A DNA stretch of 32,949 nucleotides from Bacteroidales bacterium (GTDB taxonomy: Bacteria; Bacteroidota; Bacteroidia; Bacteroidales; UBA10428), in the NCBI GenBank assembly GCA_016936215.1, contig JAFGPL010000186.1, forward strand, positions 1 to 32,949, given 5' to 3'. Position 1 is the first letter of the stretch. Every line of letters starts with the position of its first letter. Of this stretch, positions 17,539-26,429 are shown piece after piece. The position numbers were made by a program, and so were the translations under genes. The notes beneath the pieces were generated by a model. It saw nothing but the letters and a program-made list of their open reading frames with translations, had not been told where the DNA came from and did not search any database.

Positions 17539-20358
17539 TTATTTTGATAGCAATGACTCAGGATACAGAACAGCCCTTAAATAAATATTGGTGTCAAAAT
17601 CATTGGCAATGCGCTGAATTTCTTCTGGGGTAATGTTTTCAAGAACTTCATTGATATTAACCAATACACCGGGAGATAAATTATACCTGTAGATGCCCTG
17701 AAGTTTTGAAAGCCAGAAACCATTTGTTTTAAGGCTTTCTTCAATGCTCCTGCGCTCGATTTCTTTTGATGCAGCGATATCTTCGGCGCTGATACCCTCT
17801 GTCTGGATTTTTTGAACTTCCTTAAGAACAGCATTTGTAAGGCTGTCTGTATTGCCTGGCGAGCAGGGGAAATAGATATCAAGGCTGGCGCGTTCGTAAG
17901 GGATTCTATCCAACCCGGCTGAAGCACTTACATTGTAAACACCGCTCATCTCTTCCCTCAGGATTTCTATATATTTTCTTTCAAGTATTTGTCCAAAAAC
18001 CGTGAAAAGAAAATCATCTTTTTCATTCCATACCCGCTCTTTTTCAAAAGAAATAATTACGAGGCTCTTAGAGTCTGCGCCCTTAAATATGGCAGTGTCG
18101 GTTTTTCCTTTCGGGGCACGTATGCCAAGGTCTTTCCAGCTTTCATTCTGTTTGGAAGATGGCAGGCTGGCTATGTATGTCTCGATCAATGGTTTTACCG
18201 AATCAGGATTGATGGCCCCGACAAAATAAAAATTAAAACCGGAAGCATCGGTAAAACGTTCTTTATAAATATCATAGGCTTTGTCAAGGTTTATCTCTTC
18301 AATATCTTTATCAGAAGGTATATGACCAACCCTTGGGTGCCCCTGTGTTTTTATTTTCCTGTAGCAATCAGAAAAGTACTGTGAAGGGTCAGACAAAACA
18401 TTGCTATAATAAGCTTTTATTTTGCTGATGTATGAATTAAAAGCATTTTGATCTTTACGTGGAGAGGTGAATTTCAGATAGATAAGTTGCATCAGGGTTT
18501 CAAGGTCTTTCGGTGAGGATTGTCCTGATAAGTTTTCAGAATACATACCAATACTGCCCGAGAGGGTAACTGTTTTACCTGCAAGTAGCTTTTGAAGATC
18601 GGTTTTTGAAAATTCGCCCAGGCCGCTCTCATTCATAATTGAAGCAGCATGCAGGGCTGACATGTGGCTGCTGTCAGGTACAAGCGACTGACCGCCAAAG
18701 CTTTCTGCAGTAAAGAGTATTTCATCATTTTTGAAATCGGTATTTTTCAAAATCACCTTTGCTCCGTTTGATAACTTATACTCGGTAATTCCAATATCGG
18801 TGCGTTTTTTCGTAAAAAGTATACGTCCTTTTTCGGGCGTTTCAGCCAAAAGTTCTGTGCCTGTTTGTTTATCTTCGTATGGTTCAAGCTTAAGGTTTTC
18901 TGCCTGTTGGGCAATTGCGAGCAGTTGATTCTCATTCGGGATGTTAATCCCTTCTTTTTCAGGCGACTGAACAACAATAACACTGTTTTCGCGGGTAATT
19001 AATTTCTTAGACAAGGTATTTATTTCGTCGAGTTTAATTCCCGGAAGGATATTTTTTACAAGCTCATACTCAAATTCTATTCCCGGAATTGGCTCCCCGT
19101 TCAGGAAATTTCTGGTATACTCACTTATATATGCTGATGATTCAGATTTTTCCCGCTCGTTGTAAGATTTCTCATACTGATTGAGGATTATTTTTTTTGT
19201 CCTTTCAAGTTCACTTTCGGTAAAACCGTAACGGCTTATCCTTTCATTTTCTTCAACAAGCGCCTGCAGGCCTTTTTGTATGCCTGTGTCGCTTACAAGC
19301 GCAGAAACGGTAAAAGCATGTACTTCGCCAATAAGCTGGCCATATGCCGATCCGGCATTGATAAAAGGAGGCTCGGGTTTTTCTTTTAATTCACTAAGGC
19401 GTTGGTTTAGCATGTTGGAGAAAAGACTAAACATAACAATGCTGCGATAATCATCATATGTCTTAAAAGCTGGTGAAGCGGATTTGTAGTATACAGATAC
19501 TATCGTTATGGGAGACTCCTTGTCGGATGCAACAATTGCCAATGGTTCTTTGTGCGGGGGTACTTCAAAGGATTCTCTTTTGCGTGGATTTTCAGGTGAC
19601 TTAAGATTGCTGAATTGCGAAATGATCTTTGCTTCGGTCTTTTCTACATCAATGTCGCCAACAATAATAAAAGCCATCAGGTCGGGCCTGTACCAGTCGT
19701 CGTAAAAACGTTTCATGGTTTCCCTGTCGGCTGTTTCAATAATCTCTTTCTGTCCTATGGGAAGCCGTTCGGCATATTTCGATCCTTTTAGGAGAACAGG
19801 GAGAAACTTATCGAGCATACGTTGAAATGCCCCCCGGTTGATCCTCCATTCCTCAATGATCACACCACGCTCTTTGTTTATTTCTGTGGTATCAAAGGAA
19901 ACCTGGTGTGCCCAGTCTTCCATCACCTGGAAACCTGTTTCGATAATTTTGGCCGAATCGGCCGGGAGGGTGAGCATATATACAGTTTCATCAAAACTGG
20001 TGTAGGCATTTATTTCAGGGCCAAACTCAATGCCAAGCGATTGCAGGTATTCAACCAGTTTGTTTTTTTCGAAATTTTTTGTTCCGTTAAAACACATGTG
20101 TTCAATAAAATGGGCAAGACCACGCTGGTTTTCATCTTCGAGCACCGACCCGGCTTTTACTACAAGCCTCATCTCCACACGGTTTTCAGGACGGGCATTT
20201 TTCCTGATATAATACTTCATGCCATTGTCAAGTGTACCAATTTTTACTTTACTGTCAATGGGAAGTTGCCTGGTGTCTGATTTTTGTGCATTTGTAATTA
20301 TTGCATTTATAGCAAAAATAATAATCGCAGCAATTGTTTTAAGGTATGCAGCTTTCAT
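17539..20358 (-). CDS. M16 family zinc metalloprotease (insulinase/PqqL-like), secreted
   Basis: 939 residues with a signal peptide ending near residue 24 (ITNAQ). The inverted zinc motif HFIEH lies at 83-87, with the third zinc ligand expected at Glu163 in KERGVIIEE; together this is the HxxEH-x(75)-E signature. The length fits two fused halves: an active M16 N-half (about 35-260), an M16C middle domain, and an inactive C-half (about 520-930) that closes the clamshell. PqqL-like periplasmic peptidases of this type degrade peptides in the envelope. The C-terminus (SLLSK) lacks a T9SS sorting domain, so periplasmic location is more likely than surface. An exact -7 element lies 35 bp upstream. 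The following gene at 16919-17476 is probably in the same transcript. Confidence 0.93.
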   Translation of the reverse strand: MKAAYLKTIAAIIIFAINAIITNAQKSDTRQLPIDSKVKIGTLDNGMKYYIRKNARPENRVEMRLVVKAGSVLEDENQRGLAHFIEHMCFNGTKNFEKNKLVEYLQSLGIEFGPEINAYTSFDETVYMLTLPADSAKIIETGFQVMEDWAHQVSFDTTEINKERGVIIEEWRINRGAFQRMLDKFLPVLLKGSKYAERLPIGQKEIIETADRETMKRFYDDWYRPDLMAFIIVGDIDVEKTEAKIISQFSNLKSPENPRKRESFEVPPHKEPLAIVASDKESPITIVSVYYKSASPAFKTYDDYRSIVMFSLFSNMLNQRLSELKEKPEPPFINAGSAYGQLIGEVHAFTVSALVSDTGIQKGLQALVEENERISRYGFTESELERTKKIILNQYEKSYNEREKSESSAYISEYTRNFLNGEPIPGIEFEYELVKNILPGIKLDEINTLSKKLITRENSVIVVQSPEKEGINIPNENQLLAIAQQAENLKLEPYEDKQTGTELLAETPEKGRILFTKKRTDIGITEYKLSNGAKVILKNTDFKNDEILFTAESFGGQSLVPDSSHMSALHAASIMNESGLGEFSKTDLQKLLAGKTVTLSGSIGMYSENLSGQSSPKDLETLMQLIYLKFTSPRKDQNAFNSYISKIKAYYSNVLSDPSQYFSDCYRKIKTQGHPRVGHIPSDKDIEEINLDKAYDIYKERFTDASGFNFYFVGAINPDSVKPLIETYIASLPSSKQNESWKDLGIRAPKGKTDTAIFKGADSKSLVIISFEKERVWNEKDDFLFTVFGQILERKYIEILREEMSGVYNVSASAGLDRIPYERASLDIYFPCSPGNTDSLTNAVLKEVQKIQTEGISAEDIAASKEIERRSIEESLKTNGFWLSKLQGIYRYNLSPGVLVNINEVLENITPEEIQRIANDFDTNIYLRAVLYPESLLSK

Positions 20359-20392
20359 TTTAATAACGGTTTTAGTTTAGTGTAAAAAAAAT

Positions 20393-20400
20393 CAAATGTA
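20393..20400 (-). promoter_or_regulatory. -7 element TACATTTG before the M16 peptidase gene
   Basis: Reading the minus strand, TACATTTG matches TAnnTTTG exactly 34 bp before the ATG at 20358. No TTG occurs at the usual -33 spacing. Confidence 0.45.
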
Positions 20401-20498
20401 AATAATCGTTTTTAAATTATGTAATAAGAATGCAAAATGTAATTATTTTTGTTTCCTGTTTGAACTTTTCGGTCTAAATTGCTGAGATATTATTTTAA

Positions 20499-20828
20499 AT
20501 GAATTTTTCAAATTATATATCTGCTTTTCTCCTGCTCCTTTATATAAAATTCTTTGTTTTCCTGCCATTTGATGACGGAATACAAAGTCAAAGAAATTTA
20601 AAATCATCTCCTTATGCAGAGTTTACAACCTGTTTGCCTTCTGGGTCCCAGGTATTGAATACCGAAGACAAAAGAAAACTCCAGGGGGCATGGTGTTTAA
20701 AACTAATCTCAACTTTACCATTTAAGGAGTTTACAAAACCGGGTTATTATGCAATATTCAGGTACAACATATTTAGTGGGGAAGATTTAAACCGTCTGTT
20801 TTTGAAGAACCGGAATCTCCGGATTTAG
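20499..20828 (+). CDS. Doubtful hypothetical protein
   Basis: 109 residues: a hydrophobic N-terminus (about 5-24, LLLLYIKFFVFLPF) and then an unremarkable basic region ending in KNRNLRI. No family resemblance is evident, composition is AT-driven, and no -7 element stands before it. It could be a chance open frame in a long spacer or a small membrane-anchored protein. Kept because nothing overlaps it on either strand. Confidence 0.25.
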   Translation: MNFSNYISAFLLLLYIKFFVFLPFDDGIQSQRNLKSSPYAEFTTCLPSGSQVLNTEDKRKLQGAWCLKLISTLPFKEFTKPGYYAIFRYNIFSGEDLNRLFLKNRNLRI

Positions 20829-20864
20829 TCTTTTACTTTCATATAATATTTACTTTTTTTTTTC

Positions 20865-20909
20865 GGGCTATCTGATGGGCAACTATGCCTTATCTAATTC
20901 GATAAGCCC
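20865..20909 (+). promoter_or_regulatory. Compact foldable leader candidate before the microprotein
   Basis: GGGCTATC (20865-20872) pairs with GATAAGCCC (20901-20909) with one bulged base. The interior holds a small hairpin GGGCA-ACTA-TGCCT. The same GATAAG (20901-20906) can alternatively pair with CTTATC (20889-20894). Two mutually exclusive stems 31 bp before a start codon look like a switching leader or attenuator; no known riboswitch class was recognised. Confidence 0.35.
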
Positions 20910-20939
20910 TGAATTATTTTTATATTTAATTTTTTTACT

Positions 20940-21080
20940 ATGGAAGCAAAAGTTGAAAAAAAAGCACCCAAAATAAATAAAAACGGTTGGTTACCGGTAT
21001 TAGTAATTTCAGGCGGACTAGTTCTTTTAATCATCGTACTGAAACTGATCATGTCATTACTTGGCAACCCTGTTGAATAA
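20940..21080 (+). CDS. 46-residue single-pass membrane microprotein
   Basis: Short frame from ATG 20940 to TAA 21078-21080. The N-terminus is lysine-rich (MEAKVEKKAPKINKNG), followed by one strongly hydrophobic helix (about residues 17-41, WLPVLVISGGLVLL onward) and a short tail (GNPVE). The positive-inside rule predicts a cytoplasmic N-terminus. It is followed by a GC-containing terminator hairpin at 21105-21150 and preceded by a foldable leader, so it has the layout of a self-contained gene. Family unknown; possible roles such as a partner or regulator of a membrane complex are speculation. Confidence 0.6.
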   Translation: MEAKVEKKAPKINKNGWLPVLVISGGLVLLIIVLKLIMSLLGNPVE

Positions 21081-21104
21081 CAATAAATAAATCAGACATT
21101 TTAT

Positions 21105-21150
21105 AAGAGGTTGTGGATCAGGGAAACTTTTTTCACAGCCTCTTTTATTT
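21105..21150. terminator. Bidirectional terminator between the microprotein and the BNR_4 gene
   Basis: AAGAGGTTGTG (21105-21115) pairs with CACAGCCTCTT (21134-21144) with one G-T wobble. It is followed by TTTATTTT on the plus strand and preceded by A-rich sequence that reads as T-rich on the minus strand. It overlaps the stop codon of the minus-strand gene. Confidence 0.7.
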
Positions 21151-22482
21151 TGCTTTAATCATAAGTGATGCTTTGTAATTGGTATAATGGATATATTTTT
21201 CAATATTCATCCATATTACCTGGGGAATTTTATCTGAGTTGGCATTGCGTACTGCAAACGGTCTAACATTGTCTTTCTGAGAACGGCATGTAATCTTTTC
21301 AATTTCCCAGTTGGTGCCTCCGTCAAATGTTTTCCATTTTTCAATTTCAAAAGTTCCGTCTGTTTTAGCCGAAAGGTAGACAACCGAAGGATCTTCATGG
21401 TCAATGACAATGCCACCGGAATAATTTGGTTCACGCTCATGCTTTCCTTCAGGGGTTTGGGGAAACCATCCTCCCGAGTTTAGAAGAAAATGGTCTTCCC
21501 ATTGTGTGCCATTCCATCGGGCATAGTGGTAAAGATGGTTTGAGTCGTCAGGAAACCGTGAATAAACGATTACCGGGTTACCCAAGGTATCTTCGGCAAT
21601 ATCCCATATCCAGGATTTCACTCCCGATTGCCGGGCATCGTATACAACATCGGCTTCTGAAGGTTCAAAAGGAGCGTCGTCAAGCCTGCAGATTTCGCTT
21701 CCATCGGCTTGTAGTATTTTACCATTTTTACAGCATGCATAATAAATGCTGTTGGTTGGCTCATCTCTCGGATGGCCGTCGGTAAAAGCAAAATGGATTT
21801 TATCTTTACCATTGCTGCTTACTTTCAGGTAGGGGCGCCTGTCACGATAGGTCCTGTCTGGCAATATCAGTATCTTACCATTCGACCATGAATTGCCCTG
21901 GTCATCAGAAAAAGAAAAATTGGGTTTAAAATCCATACCGCGCCAGAAAAGATATTGACGGTTGTTTTCATCTGCAAGCTGGTATATATTGGCATATGTG
22001 TATGAGTTTCTGTATTCCTTGTATGCTATTGTATCATTAAGGTGAAGTTCCCTTACCGGGGCCCATTCACTTATATCTTCAGGTCGTTTCGACCGAACGG
22101 TCAGCAAAGGGGTTTTGAAAGCATGTTTGGTATAATAATACGTAACATAGCCTTTATTATCAATAATTAAGGAGGGATTATCGTGATCATCAATTTCCAG
22201 GTTTTTATGTATTACCTGCGTGGTTACCTGGCGTGTATCAATATCGTAACAGCCCGCAACAAGGTCACCCAGGCTGTTCATCCAACCGGTGTATATTCTG
22301 CGGTGTTCTCCTTCAAAGTAAACAGCACGGGGGTCTGAAAACCAACACCATGCGCCATCATCTGCAAGCGTTGTGAAAGCGTTGTCGGGTTTGCATTTTT
22401 GCAATGAGTTATCCTGCGCATATAAAGTGTTTAACAGTGCTGCTATTAGCAGAATAGTGTTCTGAATGAGTATTATTTTCAT
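21145..22482 (-). CDS. Secreted BNR_4 (PF15892-type) protein, possible polysaccharide-active enzyme
   Basis: The ATG at 22482 is preferred because it begins a clean signal peptide (MKIILIQNTILLIAALLN, cleavage near LYAQ); an in-frame ATG at 22524 adds 14 residues in front. The mature protein of ~420 residues opens with DDGAWCWFSDPRAVY, the hallmark of the BNR_4 family, and continues with beta-propeller strands including DDHDNPS, FSDDQGNSW and WKTFDGGTNW (Asp-box-like). Family members include ulvan and related uronic-acid polysaccharide lyases, and many uncharacterised secreted proteins. Lyase activity here is inference: the catalytic residues cannot be placed by eye. No T9SS sorting domain or SusC/D pair is nearby, so it stands outside a classical polysaccharide utilisation locus. 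Confidence 0.83.
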   Translation of the reverse strand: MKIILIQNTILLIAALLNTLYAQDNSLQKCKPDNAFTTLADDGAWCWFSDPRAVYFEGEHRRIYTGWMNSLGDLVAGCYDIDTRQVTTQVIHKNLEIDDHDNPSLIIDNKGYVTYYYTKHAFKTPLLTVRSKRPEDISEWAPVRELHLNDTIAYKEYRNSYTYANIYQLADENNRQYLFWRGMDFKPNFSFSDDQGNSWSNGKILILPDRTYRDRRPYLKVSSNGKDKIHFAFTDGHPRDEPTNSIYYACCKNGKILQADGSEICRLDDAPFEPSEADVVYDARQSGVKSWIWDIAEDTLGNPVIVYSRFPDDSNHLYHYARWNGTQWEDHFLLNSGGWFPQTPEGKHEREPNYSGGIVIDHEDPSVVYLSAKTDGTFEIEKWKTFDGGTNWEIEKITCRSQKDNVRPFAVRNANSDKIPQVIWMNIEKYIHYTNYKASLMIKAK

Positions 22483-22598
22483 GGTTAAAGTTTGAATATT
22501 GCTCAAATGTAGGAATTCTTTCATTTTTGTGGTTGCTGCTTTTTTAAAAATTTTTCCATCATAGGAATTCCTTTTGGCAATTTTTTATAGGTATCTGA

Positions 22599-22627
22599 TT
22601 GATATTGAATAAAATTGTCTATTTTTA
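22599..22627 (+). promoter_or_regulatory. Weak promoter-like element before the TPR kinase gene
   Basis: TTG at 22599-22601, an 18-bp spacer, and TATTTTTA at 22620-22627, which matches TAnnTTTG at seven of eight positions. It would give a ~25-nt leader to the ATG at 22658. Confidence 0.35.
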
Positions 22628-22657
22628 ACTACGAAAAACACTCATAAAATAAATTGA

Positions 22658-24895
22658 ATGCCCAGGCCAATTTTTCATATTAGTCTTGTTAAGATATTTC
22701 TGCTTGTTCAATTATTTGGCCAATTGGGTTATTCGTATGAAGATAATTCAAAACAGACAGGACATAATGGAGTACATGTTTCCGATACGGCAACCATAAA
22801 CCATTTAAATTTAATCGCATACCAGTACAGGCGGAACAATCCCGATACTGCCTATTACCTGGCCAATCTTGCCCTGAAATATTCACTGGAGTTAAAATAT
22901 AAAAAAGGTATCGGAAACGCATACATTGCATTGGGTTATACACACCTTATCAATTACAGCAGGAACGACAGCGCTACATGGTACCTGCTCAGGGCCTTTG
23001 ATCTGCTTAACCAGGAGAAGGATGATTTCGGAATGGGTATGGCTTGTTTTGGCATGGGGTATGTTTTTAGTTTCAAAGGTAACCTGAAAAAATCTGCAGA
23101 ATATTTTACTAATAGCCTCAGACATTTCATGGAGATAGAACACTACCGGGGAATATACAATGCCTGTAATTCCCTTGCATATATCTACCAGCAGACCAAA
23201 GACTTTAATACTTCTTTCGATTATATCCAGGATGCAATCCGGGTTGCAGGCAAAACAGGTGACACTTCGCTGATGGCCGAAGCATACAATAACCTGGGCA
23301 ACATCTATAAAGACCAATTCCTTATACAGCAGGCAATAGATGTTTATTTCAAAGCGCTGGCCCTATGGGAACAAAAGCGTGATTCTGTTGGTATGTCCAT
23401 CGCATACGGAAACATAGGATTGATGTATTATTTTCAGGATGATTTCGATAAGGCGCTGGAATATTATAAGATGAAGCTGCCTGTGGTGGTAAAGGCAAAA
23501 AATATGTGGGAGGAGAGCCGTACTTATAATGATATCGGATATGTATACCTCTCGCTGGACAGGAACGACACAGCCCTGGTTTATTTTCAGAAGGGGCTTA
23601 AAATGAATATTGCCATGAATTATCCTCCCGGAACAGCCGGTTCTTATTTCAATATTGCCAAAACATTTCATAATATGCAGGATTTTGATTCGGCATTAGC
23701 CTATGTTGGAAAGAGTATTCAAACAGCCGAAAATATTAATGACAGGGCAAAACTTGCGGGAAGTTATATTTTGTTGGGGAAGATAAGCATGGACAGGGGT
23801 AATTTTAAAGACGCACTGAAATATGCGCAGACAGGGTACCGGATTGCCAGGGAGTTGAATATACCCGATGCCATTAGCGAAGGGGCTGAGTTGCTGAGTG
23901 CACTTTATGCAAAAACCGGCAGGTATGAATTAGCCTACAATTACTTTAACGAGTTTAAGAAAATGCAGGATAGCCTTAGCAAAGACGAACATGTTAAGAA
24001 AATAACAAGGCTTGAACTGCAATATGAATTCGACAAAAAAGAGCGGATAATCGCCTACGATCAGGAACAGGAAAGAGCAGCGCACAAGGTGGCCATGAAA
24101 CAGCAAAAAATTTTTTTTATCGCCGCTTTACTCTTCATCGTTTTTATTGTGCTGTTTGGTATTCTGCTATTCAGGCAAAGGGTTCTTCGGGTAAAACTTA
24201 AAAATATTGACCTGGAGCAGAAACTGCTTAGGGTGCAGATGAACCCGCATTTTATTTTTAACTCGCTTTGTGCGGTACAGGAGTATATCCTCAGTAATAA
24301 ACCAAAAGAGGCCAATTATTTTCTTTCAAGGTTTGCGGCTATGATACGTTCTATTCTCGAGAGTTCAAGGCAGGATTTCATACCACTTGAAGAAGAAATT
24401 GAAATCTTGAAGAATTATGTTGAAATACAAAGGATGAGGTTTGATTCCGACTTTGATTTTCGTTTCTCCACAGATGAAAAATTAGATATCGCATCAATAA
24501 TGATACCTCCCATGATGGCACAGCCTTTTGTTGAGAATGCAATCGAACATGGTTTGCTGCCCGCGGGACAAAAAGGTTTTCTCGAAATCTCTTACAAACA
24601 GTCCGACGGCCTTATACAAATTATGATCGAAGATAATGGAATTGGTAGAAAAAAGTCAGAAGAGCTTAAAAAAGGCAATGATATTAAAAAGAAGTCACTT
24701 GCAACTATTTTAGCCGTTGAGCGGATTGATTATTTTAAACAAACCCTGAACAATAAGTCGTGCATACAAATCGAAGATATTATTGAAGCTACCAAATGCA
24801 AAGGGACAAGGGTAACGATATGGTTGCCCTGGAAAAATAATGATAATAGAAAACCAGTTGTTTGTAATTTATCATATTTGTATTTTTGCTTCTAA
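22658..24895 (+). CDS. TPR sensor histidine kinase of the LytS/His_kinase class
   Basis: 745 residues. A signal-like N-terminus (to ~24) leads into about ten tetratricopeptide repeats (~45-430; for example AYNNLGNIYKDQFLIQQAI), a coiled segment, one transmembrane helix (~484-507), and a His_kinase domain (PF06580 type). The phospho-acceptor is His531 in MNPHFIFNSL, the N box is QPFVENAIEHGL (Asn near 627), and the G box is EDNGIGRKKSE (~655-665). The TPRs would be periplasmic, which suits peptide or protein ligand binding. The stop is 2 bp before the ATG of the LytTR regulator, so the two form one operon and almost certainly a two-component pair. Confidence 0.93.
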   Translation: MPRPIFHISLVKIFLLVQLFGQLGYSYEDNSKQTGHNGVHVSDTATINHLNLIAYQYRRNNPDTAYYLANLALKYSLELKYKKGIGNAYIALGYTHLINYSRNDSATWYLLRAFDLLNQEKDDFGMGMACFGMGYVFSFKGNLKKSAEYFTNSLRHFMEIEHYRGIYNACNSLAYIYQQTKDFNTSFDYIQDAIRVAGKTGDTSLMAEAYNNLGNIYKDQFLIQQAIDVYFKALALWEQKRDSVGMSIAYGNIGLMYYFQDDFDKALEYYKMKLPVVVKAKNMWEESRTYNDIGYVYLSLDRNDTALVYFQKGLKMNIAMNYPPGTAGSYFNIAKTFHNMQDFDSALAYVGKSIQTAENINDRAKLAGSYILLGKISMDRGNFKDALKYAQTGYRIARELNIPDAISEGAELLSALYAKTGRYELAYNYFNEFKKMQDSLSKDEHVKKITRLELQYEFDKKERIIAYDQEQERAAHKVAMKQQKIFFIAALLFIVFIVLFGILLFRQRVLRVKLKNIDLEQKLLRVQMNPHFIFNSLCAVQEYILSNKPKEANYFLSRFAAMIRSILESSRQDFIPLEEEIEILKNYVEIQRMRFDSDFDFRFSTDEKLDIASIMIPPMMAQPFVENAIEHGLLPAGQKGFLEISYKQSDGLIQIMIEDNGIGRKKSEELKKGNDIKKKSLATILAVERIDYFKQTLNNKSCIQIEDIIEATKCKGTRVTIWLPWKNNDNRKPVVCNLSYLYFCF

Positions 24896-24897
24896 CC

Positions 24898-25647
24898 ATG
24901 ATAAAGTTGAAAGCAGTAATTGTTGATGATGACCCAAAGGTTGTTGGGGTTATTTCATCGTTGATCGGGCAGGGGCATCCTGAAGTGGAAATTGTTGCCA
25001 CGGCAGGGGATATCGTGTCTGGTTTAAATGCCATTGCAGTTTCCGGCCCCGATATCGTTTTTCTCGATATCAATCTTCCTGACGGTACCGGGTTTGATCT
25101 TCTTAAAAAACTTGATGAAATAACGTTTAAAATTATCTTTGTCACAGCTTATGAAGCTTATGCGCTGCAGGCAATCAAGGTATGTGCCCTCGATTATTTG
25201 CTCAAACCGGTTGACCCGGACGAATTATCGAATGCTGTAAAAAAAGCCGGCGAAATTATCAGGAAGGAAGACGAGCAGCTAAAGGTTAATGCCCTGCTTG
25301 AAAATTTTGATGAAAAGAAAACATTGAAAAGAATAGTGCTTCATACTTCCGATTGCCTCCATTATGTCAATATCAGCGAGATTATCCGTTGTGAAGCTGA
25401 TAATAATTACACCACATTTTATCTTACAAACGGGAAAAAAATTCTTGTTTCGAAAACTTTAAAAGAATATGCTGAGTTGCTTAAGAATTCAGGGTTCATC
25501 CGCGTGCACCAGTCTCATCTTGTTAACACTGTCTTTATTGAAAAATATATCAAAACAGAGGGTGGTTACCTGCAACTCAAAGACCACACCAATATTCCTG
25601 TTTCTTTAAACCGAAAACAGGAAGTATTGAATATCCTTAGTTCATAA
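24898..25647 (+). CDS. LytTR-family response regulator
   Basis: 249 residues from ATG 24898; an in-frame upstream ATG at 24886 would overlap the kinase gene. The receiver domain (1-~120) has the acidic pair Asp10/Asp11, the phospho-acceptor Asp57 in FLDINLPD, Thr83 in FVTAY and Lys103 in LLKPVD. The LytTR DNA-binding domain (~144-245) shows ADNNYTTFYL, LVSKTLKEY and FIRVHQSHLVN, its usual landmarks. It receives phosphate from the preceding TPR kinase and would regulate transcription at direct-repeat LytTR sites. Targets are unknown; the secreted-protein run starting at 25932 is the nearest candidate. Confidence 0.96.
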   Translation: MIKLKAVIVDDDPKVVGVISSLIGQGHPEVEIVATAGDIVSGLNAIAVSGPDIVFLDINLPDGTGFDLLKKLDEITFKIIFVTAYEAYALQAIKVCALDYLLKPVDPDELSNAVKKAGEIIRKEDEQLKVNALLENFDEKKTLKRIVLHTSDCLHYVNISEIIRCEADNNYTTFYLTNGKKILVSKTLKEYAELLKNSGFIRVHQSHLVNTVFIEKYIKTEGGYLQLKDHTNIPVSLNRKQEVLNILSS

Positions 25648-25678
25648 ATTCATCATCTACCTTATACCTTTTTTAACA

Positions 25679-25757
25679 AACGGTTATTATGGTTTGTGCA
25701 GATTCTTGAAGAAACGGCATGAATTCTTATTTGTTGTCTGCAGATACTAAAACCGTT
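25679..25757 (+). other. Nested inverted repeats after the regulator gene
   Basis: AACGGTT (25679-25685) matches AACCGTT (25751-25757), and inside it TGCAGA (25697-25702) matches TCTGCA (25737-25742); a TTCTTGAAGAA palindrome lies between. It may be a structured 3' end of the kinase-regulator mRNA. No T-run follows, so it is not an obvious intrinsic terminator. Confidence 0.3.
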
Positions 25758-25931
25758 ATTCCAGACAAATATATTTTTTATACTTTCATTCGGTTACTTT
25801 TTTTAGGGTGATTGAATTAAAAATGTAATTTGTTCCTAAATCATTAATCAAAATTGTGCAAAGCTTTACCATATGCATTTATATTAAAAGTTGAATTATC
25901 TCTTATCCATTAACTTAAATCTTATCAAAAA

Positions 25932-26417
25932 ATGAAATTAAAACTACTTATTATGTTTTCAATTATGCCTGCTTTGCTTTTGGCGCAGGAATTGAGCCCG
26001 GTGGTTATGTCTTCATCGGGTGGGGGCGGGAGTAATACCTCGGCAAGCCTGTGCTGGACGGTCGGGGAGTTAGCTGTTGAAACTTTACAGGCTACAGGGG
26101 CATCCCTAGGGCAGGGTTTTCATCAGGTGCAGATAGTTGTTGTTTCGGGTATCGAAGATGAAAACCTTGTGAAGATGTATGATTTACAGGTTTTTCCAAA
26201 CCCTGTAATGCGCATGGTTACTGTAAGTGCAAAAGAAAATCCCGGCGGACTTGAAATCAGTATGTACGATTTACAAGGAAGACAGGTTTTTCATGATGTT
26301 TTCACGGGTTCTTTATATTCGCTTGATATGAAGTCAATGAAACCTGCAACTTATGTTTTAAAAATTACTGATGGTGAAAATAAGCCAATTAAATCATATC
26401 ATATTGTTAAAAACTAA
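25932..26417 (+). CDS. Small secreted protein with T9SS type A sorting domain
   Basis: 161 residues. Signal peptide to ~18 (PALLLAQE). A short N-terminal module with SSSGGGGSNTSASLCWTVGE and LGQGFHQ (about 26-65), a pattern common before sorting domains in this phylum. The T9SS type A domain spans ~87-161: VFPNPV, MYDLQGRQVF, LDMKSMKPATYVLKI and the terminal YHIVKN. Cargo with this domain crosses the outer membrane through T9SS and is anchored or released. There is almost no functional module besides the sorting domain, so it may act as a small surface protein. It starts 284 bp after the LytTR gene. Confidence 0.9.
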   Translation: MKLKLLIMFSIMPALLLAQELSPVVMSSSGGGGSNTSASLCWTVGELAVETLQATGASLGQGFHQVQIVVVSGIEDENLVKMYDLQVFPNPVMRMVTVSAKENPGGLEISMYDLQGRQVFHDVFTGSLYSLDMKSMKPATYVLKITDGENKPIKSYHIVKN

Positions 26418-26429
26418 AACTTTACAGTG

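Larger units (their letters stand above)
20359..20939. other. 581-bp spacer with no certain gene
   Basis: Between the divergently placed M16 gene and the microprotein at 20940. It contains the M16 -7 element, a doubtful 109-codon frame (20499-20828) and a compact foldable segment (20865-20909), all listed separately. Nothing else was recognised. Confidence 0.6.

Noticed and set aside
19822-20280. 152-codon plus-strand frame
   Set aside because: Antisense to the HxxEH domain of the M16 peptidase; no independent motifs or ribosome binding context.
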